A stretch of 31,535 nt of DNA from an uncultured bacterium (GCA_905214855.1 CAJMNU010000007.1:1-31535); one strand, 5' to 3'; shown: positions 1 through 7,775, numbered from the stretch's first letter. Numbers and translations are program-made. The notes: generated by a model not told the origin, from the sequence alone.

Positions 1-867
1 TCTTTCATGGTAGATATCATTAACATGATCAAAGCAGGAAAGAAAGTCGTTGCAATGGTAGCTCCGGCAGTGGAAGGACAGTTTGGCGATAAGATCACGA
101 TGTCAAGTATCCGTACAGCATGTAAGAAACTGGGATTTGCTGATATGGTCGAGGTAGGTCTTGGAGGAGATATGACAGCTGCTTATGAGGCAGAAGAGTG
201 GGCTGAGGCTTATAAACAGGGTAAGAAGATGACAACATCCTGCTGTCCTGCATTTGTAAACATGATCAAACTGCATTTCCCACAGCTTTTGGATAACATG
301 TCAACAACAGTATCTCCTATGTGTGCGGTTTCCCGTATGATCAAATCTCAAGATCCAGAGGCTGTCACCGTATTTATCGGACCATGTATGGCAAAGAAGA
401 GCGAAGCTATGGATCTGAACATTGAAGGAAATGCAGATTATGTTATGACTCTGGGAGAATTTAGCGCTATGATGCGTGCAAAAGGTGTAGAATTAGAGCC
501 AGAAGAAAATGATACACAGGAAGCAAGTATTTATGGAAAGCGTTTTGGAAACGGAGGCGGTGTGACCGCAGCGGTTGTAAAATGTCTGGAAGAGATGGGC
601 GAAAAGAGCGATGTCAATGTTATGAAGTGCAGCGGCGGAGCAGAGTGTAAGAAAGCACTGCTTCTTCTGAGAGCAGGAAAATTACCGGCAGACTTTATCG
701 AAGGTATGATCTGTCAGGGAGGATGCGTTGGAGGACCAAGTAAGCATAAAACAGAGCTTGAAGCAAAGAAGGCAAGGGATATTCTGATCGGACAGGCAGA
801 CAAGAGAGGTGTGCATGAGAATCTGGAGAAATATCCAATGGATCAGTTCTCCATGCACAGACATTGA
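1..867 (+). CDS. [FeFe] hydrogenase, group B type, 3' part (5' end outside window)
   Basis: Catalyses reversible proton reduction to H2 in the cytoplasm with ferredoxin as likely partner. The frame is open from base 1, so the N-terminus, which in this family carries 4Fe-4S ferredoxin domains, lies upstream. All three H-cluster motifs are visible: L1 TSCCPAF, L2 GPCMAKK and L3 EGMICQGGCVGGP. The Ala-Phe after TSCCP and the Gly-Pro-Cys of L2 differ from the TSCCPGW / MPCTAKK of group A enzymes and fit group B (C. pasteurianum CpII type, from memory). There is no C-terminal small-subunit domain; the protein stops soon after L3. A strong terminator follows at 975-1017, so this is the last gene of its unit. 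It is separate from the bifurcating hydrogenase at 8003-13072 and could work in a different redox regime. Family call is secure; the group assignment is less so. Confidence 0.93.
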   Translation, partial: SFMVDIINMIKAGKKVVAMVAPAVEGQFGDKITMSSIRTACKKLGFADMVEVGLGGDMTAAYEAEEWAEAYKQGKKMTTSCCPAFVNMIKLHFPQLLDNMSTTVSPMCAVSRMIKSQDPEAVTVFIGPCMAKKSEAMDLNIEGNADYVMTLGEFSAMMRAKGVELEPEENDTQEASIYGKRFGNGGGVTAAVVKCLEEMGEKSDVNVMKCSGGAECKKALLLLRAGKLPADFIEGMICQGGCVGGPSKHKTELEAKKARDILIGQADKRGVHENLEKYPMDQFSMHRH

Positions 868-974
868 TCTATTGTCTCAATATCTAAAAGATGCTGGGGT
901 AAATGATATCCATAAATAAGCTATTGCAATATCGTTTAGTAGGAAAAAGATACTGGATATTGATTTAGAAAAGG

Positions 975-1017
975 ACTGCCATGCAGCGGATAAAAAGCCG
1001 TTTGCATGGCAGTTTTT
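975..1017 (+). terminator. Rho-independent terminator after the group B hydrogenase
   Basis: Arms ACTGCCATGCA (975-985) and TGCATGGCAGT (1003-1013) pair perfectly over 11 bp. A further CGG/CCG pairing sits near the loop and TTTT follows the stem. Confidence 0.9.
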
Positions 1018-1035
1018 AGTGGAAATTTTGACTCA

Positions 1036-1057
1036 GTTGAGATATACTATACTCAAC
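1036..1057. promoter_or_regulatory. Inverted repeat upstream of the XpaC-like gene
   Basis: GTTGAG (1036-1041) and CTCAAC (1052-1057) form an inverted repeat around a 10-bp AT-rich centre. TTGACT at 1029-1034 and TATACT-like hexamers are nearby, but their spacing is not canonical, so I call a possible operator rather than a promoter. The next gene starts at 1154. Confidence 0.3.
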
Positions 1058-1153
1058 GCAGCATGATAGAAAAATAAAACAAGCGTATCCTTTCAATGGC
1101 AACATGAATATAGGGCAACATGTGGATAACAGCAGCAGGATGGGAGTGAAAAA

Positions 1154-2515
1154 ATGTCAGAAAAAGACTTAAATGAAATTGGAGAGCGTATTTCCAGAGA
1201 TTTGAAAGAAGCTTTGGACAGTATGGACTTTAGTAAATTGAATGAAACTGTGACAGAGACTGTAAATGTGGCTTTGAAGGAAGCGAAAGAAAGCACAAAA
1301 AAGGCAGCAGAAGAGGCGAAAGAAAGCACAAAAAAGGCAGCAGAAGAGGCGAAAGAGACGACAAAAAGGGCAGTAGAAGAAGTCAAGGAGAATATACAAA
1401 GCACAGTTTACAGACAGGGAGCAGTACATATGAATGAAGGACCGACTCCTCAGAGAAGTAAGATGACACAGAAGGTTGTGGTGGAAAATCCATCTCAAAG
1501 AAATAATATCACACAGGTAGAAAAAAATCAGATAGAGAAAAGCAAGGTAAAATCTCCTGATGCTAAAAAGAAAAAGTTGAAAATCCGTCCACAAGGGAAT
1601 GTTGCAGGAGTTTTATGTACCACTTTTGGAAGCATTGGATTATTTTTTGGTATTACATTTTGGATGCTGGCATCTTTGGCAGGAGCTTTTGCGACAACAG
1701 AATGGGCTGCCATAACAACCTCGCTGTCATGGGTATTTTTATTACTGTCGGTTGGATTTGGGGTTCTTTTGGGTGTTGGAATCCATTATGTTGCAAAAAA
1801 CAGACGTTTAAAACGATATGCGTGGGCATGTCGTGGAAAAGAGTATATCAGCATAGAGGATCTTGCAAGAGCCAGCGGCAAAAAGAAAGATTATGTTGTG
1901 AAAGATATCAAAAAGATGCTAGAAGTTGGAATGCTTCCTGAAAGTCATATGGATGATAAGAATACATGCCTGATTTTTACAAAGGAAGCATATCAGCAGT
2001 ATCTGGAGGCAAAAAAAGCATATGAACTGCGTCAGGAAGAAGAAAAGCGCATTGCCATGCAGAAAGAAGAGGAAAATAAGATCTTAGAATCTTCTGATGG
2101 ATTGCGTGCTGTTGTAGAGCGGGGCAATGAATTCCTGAAAAAGATCCAACAGGCAAATGATAAGATTCCTGGGGCAGAGATCTCCGAAAAGATCAACAGA
2201 TTAGAGAGTATTGTCCGTCAGATCTTAAAAGCAATAAAGGAAAATCCAGAAGAAGTAAAAGAGATGGATAAGTTTATGGAGTACTATCTTCCGACAACGG
2301 TAAAACTGTTAGAGGCATACCAGAAATTTGACCAGATCTCTTTACCTGGGGAGAATGTGATCTCTGCAAAGAGAGAAATCGAGAAAACATTGGATACAAT
2401 CGAGAAAGCCTTTGCCGGACTTTTGGATGACCTGTATCAGAATGCAGCTTTTGACGCAGAAGCGGATGCTGCGGTGTTAAAAACCATGCTGGAACAGGAA
2501 GGGTTGATGAGTTAG
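1154..2515 (+). CDS. XpaC-like membrane protein (5-bromo-4-chloroindolyl phosphate hydrolysis family)
   Basis: A 453-aa protein of unknown biochemical role. In order: a charged helical N-terminus with three 11-residue repeats of the form AKESTKKAAEE (about residues 44-76); a polar basic linker to about 150; two membrane helices (about 151-178 and 184-213); a short winged-helix-like stretch (ISIEDLARASGKKKDYVVKD, about 232-251); a charged coiled-coil segment; and a C-terminal helical region (about 305-453) resembling the XpaC family. The start follows GGGAGTG at a normal distance. The next gene, 26 nt downstream, is TelA-like, and the XpaC-TelA pair is a recurrent neighbourhood, which supports both calls. 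The family name comes from an indirect phenotype and does not establish phosphatase activity; I see no catalytic motif. A membrane-anchored partner of TelA in an envelope or stress response is an inference. Confidence 0.72.
   Translation: MSEKDLNEIGERISRDLKEALDSMDFSKLNETVTETVNVALKEAKESTKKAAEEAKESTKKAAEEAKETTKRAVEEVKENIQSTVYRQGAVHMNEGPTPQRSKMTQKVVVENPSQRNNITQVEKNQIEKSKVKSPDAKKKKLKIRPQGNVAGVLCTTFGSIGLFFGITFWMLASLAGAFATTEWAAITTSLSWVFLLLSVGFGVLLGVGIHYVAKNRRLKRYAWACRGKEYISIEDLARASGKKKDYVVKDIKKMLEVGMLPESHMDDKNTCLIFTKEAYQQYLEAKKAYELRQEEEKRIAMQKEEENKILESSDGLRAVVERGNEFLKKIQQANDKIPGAEISEKINRLESIVRQILKAIKENPEEVKEMDKFMEYYLPTTVKLLEAYQKFDQISLPGENVISAKREIEKTLDTIEKAFAGLLDDLYQNAAFDAEADAAVLKTMLEQEGLMS
1283..1381 (+). 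repeat. Three tandem 33-bp repeats inside the XpaC-like gene
   Basis: Units at 1283-1315 and 1316-1348 are identical; 1349-1381 is a diverged third copy. Each encodes 11 residues of a Lys/Glu/Ala-rich helix. The length keeps frame, so copy number could vary by slippage or recombination without breaking the gene. Confidence 0.95.
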
Positions 2516-2541
2516 AGAGACGATGAAAGGAGAGGAAGACA

Positions 2542-3885
2542 ATGGGAAATGGATTGGATGAGATGGAAGCAATGTTAAAGGAGGCACAAAGCCTGACATT
2601 GGATTTAAACCCTGAGCCGCCTAAACCGGCAGAGCAGGAAAAAGAGGTTTTGCAAGAAAAAAGGAAAAGTGAAGCGGATTCCTATGTGATGGAACAGGCT
2701 CTTCAGACAGAGATCCCAAATCCTGTTGAAACAAAAATCCAGATGGAATTAGAGCCAAAAACCGAGGTTGAGACACCAGCAATGACACAGGAAGAAATTG
2801 AGCAGAAGAAGCAGTTGGAAGCTGTGTTACATGCAAGGAGAGAATTGGAAACTTTGGAAGCTGTTCTTTCAGAGGCAGAACAGAAACAAGTACATGATTT
2901 TGCAGCCAAGATCGATCTTAGCAACAGCAATATGGTGTTGCAGTATGGTGTGGGAGCACAGAAGAAGATTGCAGATTTTTCTGAGACTGCTTTGGAAAAT
3001 GTCCGTACAAAAGATTTAGGTGAGATTGGAGATATGCTGGGCGAGGTTGTGAGCCAGCTCAAGACGATAGATGAGGAAGAAGAGGAAAAAGGATTTTTTG
3101 GCTTCCTAAAGAAAAATACACGCAAGTTAAGCGATATGAAAGCAAAATATGAGAAGGCAGAAGTGAATGTCAATCGTATCTGCAAGGCACTTGAGGGACA
3201 TCAGATCACACTTTTAAAAGATGCAGCACTTTTGGATAAGATGTATAAACTGAATACAATCTATTTTAAAGAACTCACGATGTATATTCTGGCTGGAAAA
3301 CGAAAACTTTTGGATGCGAGGGAAAAAGAGATACCAGCACTCTTAGAAAGAGCAAAACAGACAGGATTTGCAGAGGATGCACAGAGAGTGAACGATATGA
3401 ATAATCTGTGCCAGCGTTTTGAAAAAAAGTTGTATGATCTGGAGTTGACCAGACAGGTATCTTTGCAGATGGCACCTCAGATTCGTATGATCCAGAATAA
3501 TGACACTACCATGGCAGAAAAGATACAGTCTACAATCGTCAATACCATTCCACTTTGGAAGAGTCAGATGGTTTTAGCAGTGGGATTGGAACATTCTACA
3601 CAGGCAGCAAAGGCGCAGCGTCAGGTTTCTGATATGACCAATGAACTTCTGAAAAAGAATGCAGCAACGCTAAAAATGGCAACTGTGGAGACCGCAAAAG
3701 AATCTGAGAGAGGAATCATTGATATTGAAACCTTGAAGGCGACAAATGCCAGCCTGATCTCTACTTTGGATGAGGTGGTCAAGATTCAGGAAGATGGAAG
3801 AGCAAAACGTCAGGCAGCAGAGGCAGAACTTGCAAGAATGGAGAATGATCTGAAGAATAAGATGCTTGAGATGAGCAGAAGATAA
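2542..3885 (+). CDS. TelA family protein (toxic anion / tellurite resistance family)
   Basis: A 447-aa soluble, mostly helical protein. The first ~85 residues are acidic and low complexity. The conserved TelA body follows, with GFFGFLKKNTRK at about 184-195, the segment around LLKDAALLDKMYKLN, and LTMYILAGKRKLLDAREKE; the last ~60 residues form a charged coiled coil. There is no signal peptide or membrane helix. The start is set by AAGGAGAGG upstream of the ATG. It lies 26 nt after the XpaC-like gene and very likely shares its mRNA; a strong terminator follows at 3931. Family members were linked to tellurite resistance and sit near Ter and envelope-stress genes, but no biochemical activity is established. 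Here the partner is the membrane XpaC-like protein, with no ter genes in view. Confidence 0.88.
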   Translation: MGNGLDEMEAMLKEAQSLTLDLNPEPPKPAEQEKEVLQEKRKSEADSYVMEQALQTEIPNPVETKIQMELEPKTEVETPAMTQEEIEQKKQLEAVLHARRELETLEAVLSEAEQKQVHDFAAKIDLSNSNMVLQYGVGAQKKIADFSETALENVRTKDLGEIGDMLGEVVSQLKTIDEEEEEKGFFGFLKKNTRKLSDMKAKYEKAEVNVNRICKALEGHQITLLKDAALLDKMYKLNTIYFKELTMYILAGKRKLLDAREKEIPALLERAKQTGFAEDAQRVNDMNNLCQRFEKKLYDLELTRQVSLQMAPQIRMIQNNDTTMAEKIQSTIVNTIPLWKSQMVLAVGLEHSTQAAKAQRQVSDMTNELLKKNAATLKMATVETAKESERGIIDIETLKATNASLISTLDEVVKIQEDGRAKRQAAEAELARMENDLKNKMLEMSRR

Positions 3886-3925
3886 TATCATATAGAAAAT
3901 ATCATATAGAAAATATCACATAGAA
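3884..3925 (+). repeat. Three tandem 14-bp repeats at the telA stop codon
   Basis: AATATCATATAGAA occurs at 3884-3897 and 3898-3911, and once more with one change (AATATCACATAGAA) at 3912-3925. The array begins inside the TAA stop codon and ends just before the terminator. There are no spacers, so it is not a CRISPR array; replication slippage is the simplest origin. Confidence 0.95.
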
Positions 3926-3930
3926 TGCAA

Positions 3931-3988
3931 AACAAAAACAGCGGGAAGTCTTAAAGGAGGGGGAGACTTTCCGCTGTCTTTGTTTTCC
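3931..3988. terminator. Long-stem, probably bidirectional terminator
   Basis: Arms 3931-3951 and 3964-3984 pair over 21 bp with two positions that form G-U wobbles. The core is ACAGCGGGAAGTCT against AGACTTTCCGCTGT. The plus side continues into TTTT. On the minus strand the stem ends in a TTTTTGTTTT-like run, so it can also end the small minus-strand transcript starting near 4295. The loop holds a purine-rich AAAGGAGGGGG, which I take as chance. Confidence 0.88.
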
Positions 3989-4094
3989 TGATCTTAGATC
4001 AGATTCTTTACTGGGGATGTAAAGAAATAAGTGGGGATTTTTGACCGTTTCTATTCAAACAGATCCAATTTGGCAGCATAGCCAATCTTCTCAA

Positions 4095-4187
4095 TTAGAA
4101 CTGAGAAGTTACCTGCCAAGCCTCGATTTCATCAAGTGTTTTGTTCTTAACCACCCAGTTGTTTAAAATCCAGTTTAATACTTTCAT
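4095..4187 (-). CDS. Small protein of 30 aa, possibly frameshifted
   Basis: An ATG at 4187 is preceded by AAAAGGAG at ideal spacing (8 nt) and opens a 30-codon frame beginning MKVLNWILNNWVVKNK and ending at TAA 4095-4097. A sigma-A-like promoter (4302-4329) and a perfect cre site (4272-4285) lie upstream on the same strand, and the 3931-3988 hairpin can terminate the RNA. The product has a Trp-rich amphipathic N-terminus, no Cys and no signal peptide. After residue 23 the neighbouring frame is open to a TAG at 4051-4053 and reads protein-like (ends IEKIGYAAKLDLFE); a -1 shift would give 45 aa, so this may be a disrupted gene. A 7-bp hairpin (4087-4108) overlaps the stop codon. I do not recognise the family. 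Confidence 0.5.
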   Translation of the reverse strand: MKVLNWILNNWVVKNKTLDEIEAWQVTSQF

Positions 4188-4271
4188 AATGTCAACTCCT
4201 TTTCAACTAGAATTTTGTTTTTGGGTACAAAGAATAAGATAGTTTCATCTTTCTATATCTTATCCATAAAA

Positions 4272-4285
4272 TGAAAGCGCTTACA
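4272..4285. promoter_or_regulatory. CcpA catabolite-responsive element (cre)
   Basis: TGAAAGCGCTTACA matches the cre consensus TGWAANCGNTNWCA at every fixed position on both strands. It lies about 10-23 nt downstream of the expected start of the minus-strand transcript from the 4302-4329 promoter, a roadblock position typical of catabolite repression. It is over 300 bp from the TIR start codon, so that gene is a less likely target. Confidence 0.75.
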
Positions 4286-4301
4286 ACTTTCATGATTCTA
4301 T

Positions 4302-4329
4302 ATTATATGGATTTTTCGAAAGGAATCAA
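4302..4329 (-). promoter_or_regulatory. Sigma-A-like promoter for the small minus-strand gene
   Basis: Read on the minus strand: -35 TTGATT (4329-4324), 16-nt spacer, -10 TATAAT (4307-4302). The leader of about 110 nt to the ATG at 4187 contains the cre site and the Shine-Dalgarno. Confidence 0.55.
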
Positions 4330-4590
4330 GCGGTGGATTTCATAATATTTTGCTTTTGAGAATAGAAAAAAACGACATATTGCATAAAAACAAAAACAGT
4401 GTTTGTACAAAATGTATAAAGGTAAGAGAAGAGAAATCAGATAATTTTTGATAATACTAAGAAAATTAAAAGAAAAATAATATATAAATCTAATTGTTTT
4501 AAAATAGTACAGAGATAGAAAAAATTATGGTTAAAATAATGTAGTATTTAAGAAGGAGGAAGGGGAAGTAGGAGAATAAGGGAAAATAGA

Positions 4591-4619
4591 TTGAAAAACA
4601 TAGAAAAACATTATAAAAT
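4591..4619 (+). promoter_or_regulatory. Likely promoter of the TIR gene
   Basis: TTGAAA (4591-4596), 17-nt spacer, TAAAAT (4614-4619). Transcription from about 4626 would leave a ~30-nt leader containing the AAGGGGTGG ribosome binding site. Confidence 0.5.
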
Positions 4620-4657
4620 ACTAGATAAGATTCTATATGATAAGGGGTGGAAAAGAT

Positions 4658-6064
4658 ATGTTGACTGCGAAAGAGAAAGAGGAACGTGAAAAGCTGATCA
4701 AAGATTTGGGAATTCGGTATACTACAGACGATAAACAAGAGCCATATATATTTGTCAGTTATAAAAGTGATGACTGGCGTGAAGTGATGGGGGAAATCAT
4801 CCATCCATTACAGAAGAGATATGGGTTAAGGGTGTATTATGATCAGGCATTTGATTATGAATCCAATGATGAATGGATCAAACAGATGGAAGATAATATG
4901 GCAAGCATATATTGTCAGGGAGTTCTCTGTTTTATCAGTGAAAAATATATTTCCAGTTATGCTACATTATTGGAAGTATTATTTAGCCATACAAAAAAAG
5001 TATTAGATTATCGTGATAATGTTCTTCCTTTGATTCAGGTATTTTTACCATCTTGTAATACGGGAGATATGAAAGAGCTAAGAAAGAATGTTTTGAAGCA
5101 GCCAAAGAGAAGTCTGAGTTTAAAGACCAATGAGGTGAAGGCATATAAAGATATACTAAACGATATTTTACGTAACAAGACTGTATCAGATGTGTGGTCA
5201 GAGCGTGTAAGAGGGCTTCTTGAAACTTCGGATAATGCATTGACAAATCGTGATGTGGCAAGTGCATTTGCAGAGCTTTTGGATGGACAGGCAATTGAAA
5301 AGTATGGTGATAATCAGGATCAGTTTTTGGAAAAGATCAAAGGGACAATTGCCAGTTTGGTGACAGTAAAAGATCCTTCTGAGAGCAATGTCTTTGATGA
5401 GAAATTAAAACAGACCATTATGGAAGAACAGGCGCATAAAAAAGCAGCAAGTACGCAAGTACTTCAACCAGAAGAAGAGAAAAAGACACTTGAGCAGAGT
5501 GGTGTTGTGGAAGAAAACAAGAAATTAGTTTCAGTGGAAGAGAAACCGCAACCAGTATCCATACCAGAAAAACAGATGGAATGTGTCAATCAGGAATGGT
5601 ATCCAACATCAGAAATGACGCTGGAAGAGGTAGAACATGCACTGTTAGATGTCAATAATTGTAAGTATTTAAGAATGGTTCGTGAGCAGAAAAACGGCTA
5701 TCAAAAGTATATGTTTGATTATGTTATGGCTGCTGTGTTGAGAGGTTGTGACCATAAGGCAGAACCGTTTTCTGCGAGATGGAATTATTTCAGAGTGGTT
5801 GTCAGCAAGGATATCAATTTGGATGAGAAGGCAGTCAGTGCGAGTCAGTTTACTTGGAGCAGCAATGCAAGGAAAGCAGTGAATATAGAAAAAACCGGAA
5901 AACTTGGAGCAAATAGTGAATATTTCAGAAATCTTTCGGGAAGTATGACATTGGGAGAATTGCGATCTAAGTTTGCAGAGGCAGAAGATGAGGCATTAAG
6001 GACAAAAGACAACAAATCCGCAGATGCCGTATTTGCAGCGCTGTTTACAAAGATATCGGTTTGA
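4658..6064 (+). CDS. TIR-domain protein
   Basis: A 468-aa soluble protein. I start it at ATG 4658 because AAGGGGTGG (4642-4650) lies at the right distance; an in-frame ATG at 4637 lies ahead of that site. Residues about 29-170 form a TIR domain: strand A with YIFVSYKSDDW, a BB-loop region with VYYDQAFDYESNDEW, and helix C with SSYATLLEVLFSH, where Glu105 is at the position of the catalytic Glu of NAD-cleaving TIR domains. A linker rich in Gln, Glu, Lys and Val (about 265-315) leads to a C-terminal domain (about 320-468) that I do not recognise. Bacterial TIR proteins act in antiphage defence, NAD depletion or nucleotide signalling. No partner gene such as a sensor, Thoeris-like or CBASS gene is adjacent; the gene stands alone between a promoter and a terminator. 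The TIR call is firm; the function is open. Confidence 0.82.
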   Translation: MLTAKEKEEREKLIKDLGIRYTTDDKQEPYIFVSYKSDDWREVMGEIIHPLQKRYGLRVYYDQAFDYESNDEWIKQMEDNMASIYCQGVLCFISEKYISSYATLLEVLFSHTKKVLDYRDNVLPLIQVFLPSCNTGDMKELRKNVLKQPKRSLSLKTNEVKAYKDILNDILRNKTVSDVWSERVRGLLETSDNALTNRDVASAFAELLDGQAIEKYGDNQDQFLEKIKGTIASLVTVKDPSESNVFDEKLKQTIMEEQAHKKAASTQVLQPEEEKKTLEQSGVVEENKKLVSVEEKPQPVSIPEKQMECVNQEWYPTSEMTLEEVEHALLDVNNCKYLRMVREQKNGYQKYMFDYVMAAVLRGCDHKAEPFSARWNYFRVVVSKDINLDEKAVSASQFTWSSNARKAVNIEKTGKLGANSEYFRNLSGSMTLGELRSKFAEAEDEALRTKDNKSADAVFAALFTKISV

Positions 6065-6102
6065 CAGAAGATAAGACCAAGTAATATAACATACTATGGA
6101 TT

Positions 6103-6131
6103 TTGATACCAAGAGTGGAAGCAGGTATCAA
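6103..6131. repeat. Inverted repeat between convergent genes
   Basis: TTGATACC (6103-6110) and GGTATCAA (6124-6131) are perfect 8-bp arms with a 13-nt loop and no U-tract. It precedes the main terminator and might protect the 3' end or be an accessory stop. Confidence 0.5.
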
Positions 6132-6150
6132 CAAGATATATAGATAGAGA

Positions 6151-6195
6151 AAAGGCGATATACAACTAAAATGGGCTGTATATCGCCTTTAACAT
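6151..6195. terminator. Bidirectional terminator between the TIR and purF-like genes
   Basis: A perfect 14-bp stem, AAAGGCGATATACA (6151-6164) with TGTATATCGCCTTT (6177-6190), separates two convergent genes. The stem's outer pairs provide short A/T runs on each side. Confidence 0.85.
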
Positions 6196-6208
6196 ATTTT
6201 TTACCTTT

Positions 6209-7678
6209 TTATTTGTTCTTTTTTTCACCACATCCAGAGCAATGACCAGAACATTTGCCTCCCTTACCATTCCAACAGTAAGTGCAGAGCTTGTCAGCCG
6301 GCAAGCCGATAGAAGCAATCAAATCATCTAAACGATGGAAACGAAGTGTTGTAAAGTTCAGTTTTTTGCGGATCTCTTCTACCATTTCTTTATAATTCTG
6401 ACTGTCAGGATTTGCGTAATCTGCCAGAAGCTCATCTGACACATTTTCTCCCTCACGATCACGGATGATACGTCTGGTGATCAGATCCAGTTCGGATTTA
6501 GAACGGGAGAAGTTCAGGAATGGGCATCCAAACAACAGCGGCGGGCAGGCAGGACGGATATGAACTTCCTTTGCACCACTATTGTATAAGAATTCCGTTG
6601 TCTCTCCAAGCTGTGTGCCTCGTACAATGGAGTCGTCGATCAAAAGAAGGCTGCGGTCATGGATCAGATCATCCACAGGGATCAGTTTCATTTTTGCGAT
6701 CAGATTTCTCTGGGACTGGTCACTTGGCATAAAGGAACGTGGCCAAGTTGGTGTGTATTTAATGAAAGGACGTGCAAATGGGATACCGGAAGCGTTGGCA
6801 TATCCTACGGCATGGGCAATACCAGAATCCGGAACACCTGCTACAATATCTGCTTTTACAGAATCTGGATCGGATATATCACGCTTTGCAAGCATTTCAC
6901 CACATCTATAACGCATCATCTCTACACTGATCCCCTCATAGCTGGAGGTAGGATAGCCGTAGTAAACCCAAAGGAAAGAACAGATCTGCATCTGCTCCTC
7001 CGGTTTTTTGAGCTGTTCCATGCCATCTGCGGTAACGGAGACAATCTCTCCTGGTCCTAATTCATAATAATCGTGATAGCCAAGATTGACATAGGCAAAA
7101 CTCTCAAAAGAGACACAGAAAGCATCATCTTTTTGACCAATGACAAGAGGAGTGCGTCCCATACGGTCACGAGAAGCGATCAAGCGATCCTTTGTCATTA
7201 AAAGAATTGTCATAGAGCCTTCAATCACTTTCTGGGCAAAAGCAAGTCCTTCTTCAAAAGAACTGTTTTGATCGATCAGAGCTGCAACCAGTTCGGTTGA
7301 ATTGACCTGACCACCACTCATTTCCAAGAAGTGAGTATGTCCTTTTTCATAAGCCAGTTTTAAGAGTTCATTCATGTTATTGATCTTGCCAACGGTTGTG
7401 ATAGCATAGCTGCCAAGATGGGACTGAACTAAGAGTGGCTGTGGTTCATTGTCAGAAATACAGCCAATTCCGATATTTCCCTCTAATTCCGTCACATCTC
7501 TGTCAAATTTAGTACGGAACGGGGAGTTTTCAATATTATGGATACTGCGATTAAAACCATCTGGTCCATACACAGCCATACCGCCGCGGCGGGTTCCAAG
7601 ATGAGAATGATAGTCAATGCCAAAAAACAAATCTAATGTACAGCTTTTTTTTGATACAACGCCAAAAATACCACCCAT
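6209..7678 (-). CDS. PurF-like amidophosphoribosyltransferase paralogue with the nucleophile Cys replaced by Gly
   Basis: A 489-aa protein aligning along its length with PurF, which makes phosphoribosylamine from PRPP and glutamine. It has a class II glutamine amidotransferase domain (about 1-230) and a phosphoribosyltransferase domain with the PRPP loop LLLIDDSIVRGTQ. Cys residues at the usual 4Fe-4S positions are present: MQICSF, LFGCPF and LCTYCWNGKG, plus an extra Cys-rich tail. The ATG at 7678 is chosen because AAAGGAG lies 11 nt before it; a GTG four codons upstream overlaps that site. The mature N-terminus of PurF is the catalytic Cys (MCGI...); here it reads MGGIFG, so glutaminase activity should be lost. 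It is monocistronic with its own promoter, away from other purine genes. It may be an ammonia-dependent or regulatory paralogue; I recall similar MGG proteins in other Clostridia, unverified. Confidence 0.85.
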   Translation of the reverse strand: MGGIFGVVSKKSCTLDLFFGIDYHSHLGTRRGGMAVYGPDGFNRSIHNIENSPFRTKFDRDVTELEGNIGIGCISDNEPQPLLVQSHLGSYAITTVGKINNMNELLKLAYEKGHTHFLEMSGGQVNSTELVAALIDQNSSFEEGLAFAQKVIEGSMTILLMTKDRLIASRDRMGRTPLVIGQKDDAFCVSFESFAYVNLGYHDYYELGPGEIVSVTADGMEQLKKPEEQMQICSFLWVYYGYPTSSYEGISVEMMRYRCGEMLAKRDISDPDSVKADIVAGVPDSGIAHAVGYANASGIPFARPFIKYTPTWPRSFMPSDQSQRNLIAKMKLIPVDDLIHDRSLLLIDDSIVRGTQLGETTEFLYNSGAKEVHIRPACPPLLFGCPFLNFSRSKSELDLITRRIIRDREGENVSDELLADYANPDSQNYKEMVEEIRKKLNFTTLRFHRLDDLIASIGLPADKLCTYCWNGKGGKCSGHCSGCGEKKNK

Positions 7679-7745
7679 ATGTTTAGACACTCCTTTTATT
7701 CGTGTGAAATTAAATGGTTATTAGAATAAATAAAATATCAATTCT

Positions 7746-7775
7746 ATAGTACCATATATTAGCAGAACGGGACAA
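7746..7775 (-). promoter_or_regulatory. Likely promoter of the purF-like gene
   Basis: On the minus strand: TTGTCC (7775-7770), 18-nt spacer, TACTAT (7751-7746). It leaves a leader of about 60 nt. No PurR-box-like sequence was noticed. Confidence 0.4.

Larger units (their letters stand above)
3989..4657. other. Gene-poor, AT-rich region between telA and the TIR gene
   Basis: The left half carries one small minus-strand reading frame (4095-4187) with promoter and cre site. The right half (about 4340-4590) is very A-rich with no convincing reading frame. The only symmetry seen there is the palindrome TTTGTACAAA at 4402-4411. The TIR gene's likely promoter lies at 4591-4619. Confidence 0.6.

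Noticed and set aside
3884..3925. Short tandem repeats as a CRISPR array
   Set aside because: Units are 14 bp with no spacers and no cas genes nearby.
3956..3966. AAAGGAGGGGG as a ribosome binding site
   Set aside because: It is in the loop of the terminator and no start codon with a frame follows.
4637..4657. ATG at 4637 as start of the TIR gene
   Set aside because: The ribosome binding site lies downstream of it, at the correct distance for the ATG at 4658.
4499..4804. Minus-strand frame of about 100 codons across the TIR gene start
   Set aside because: Phe/Ile-rich translation of A-rich leader DNA overlapping a real gene; no Shine-Dalgarno.
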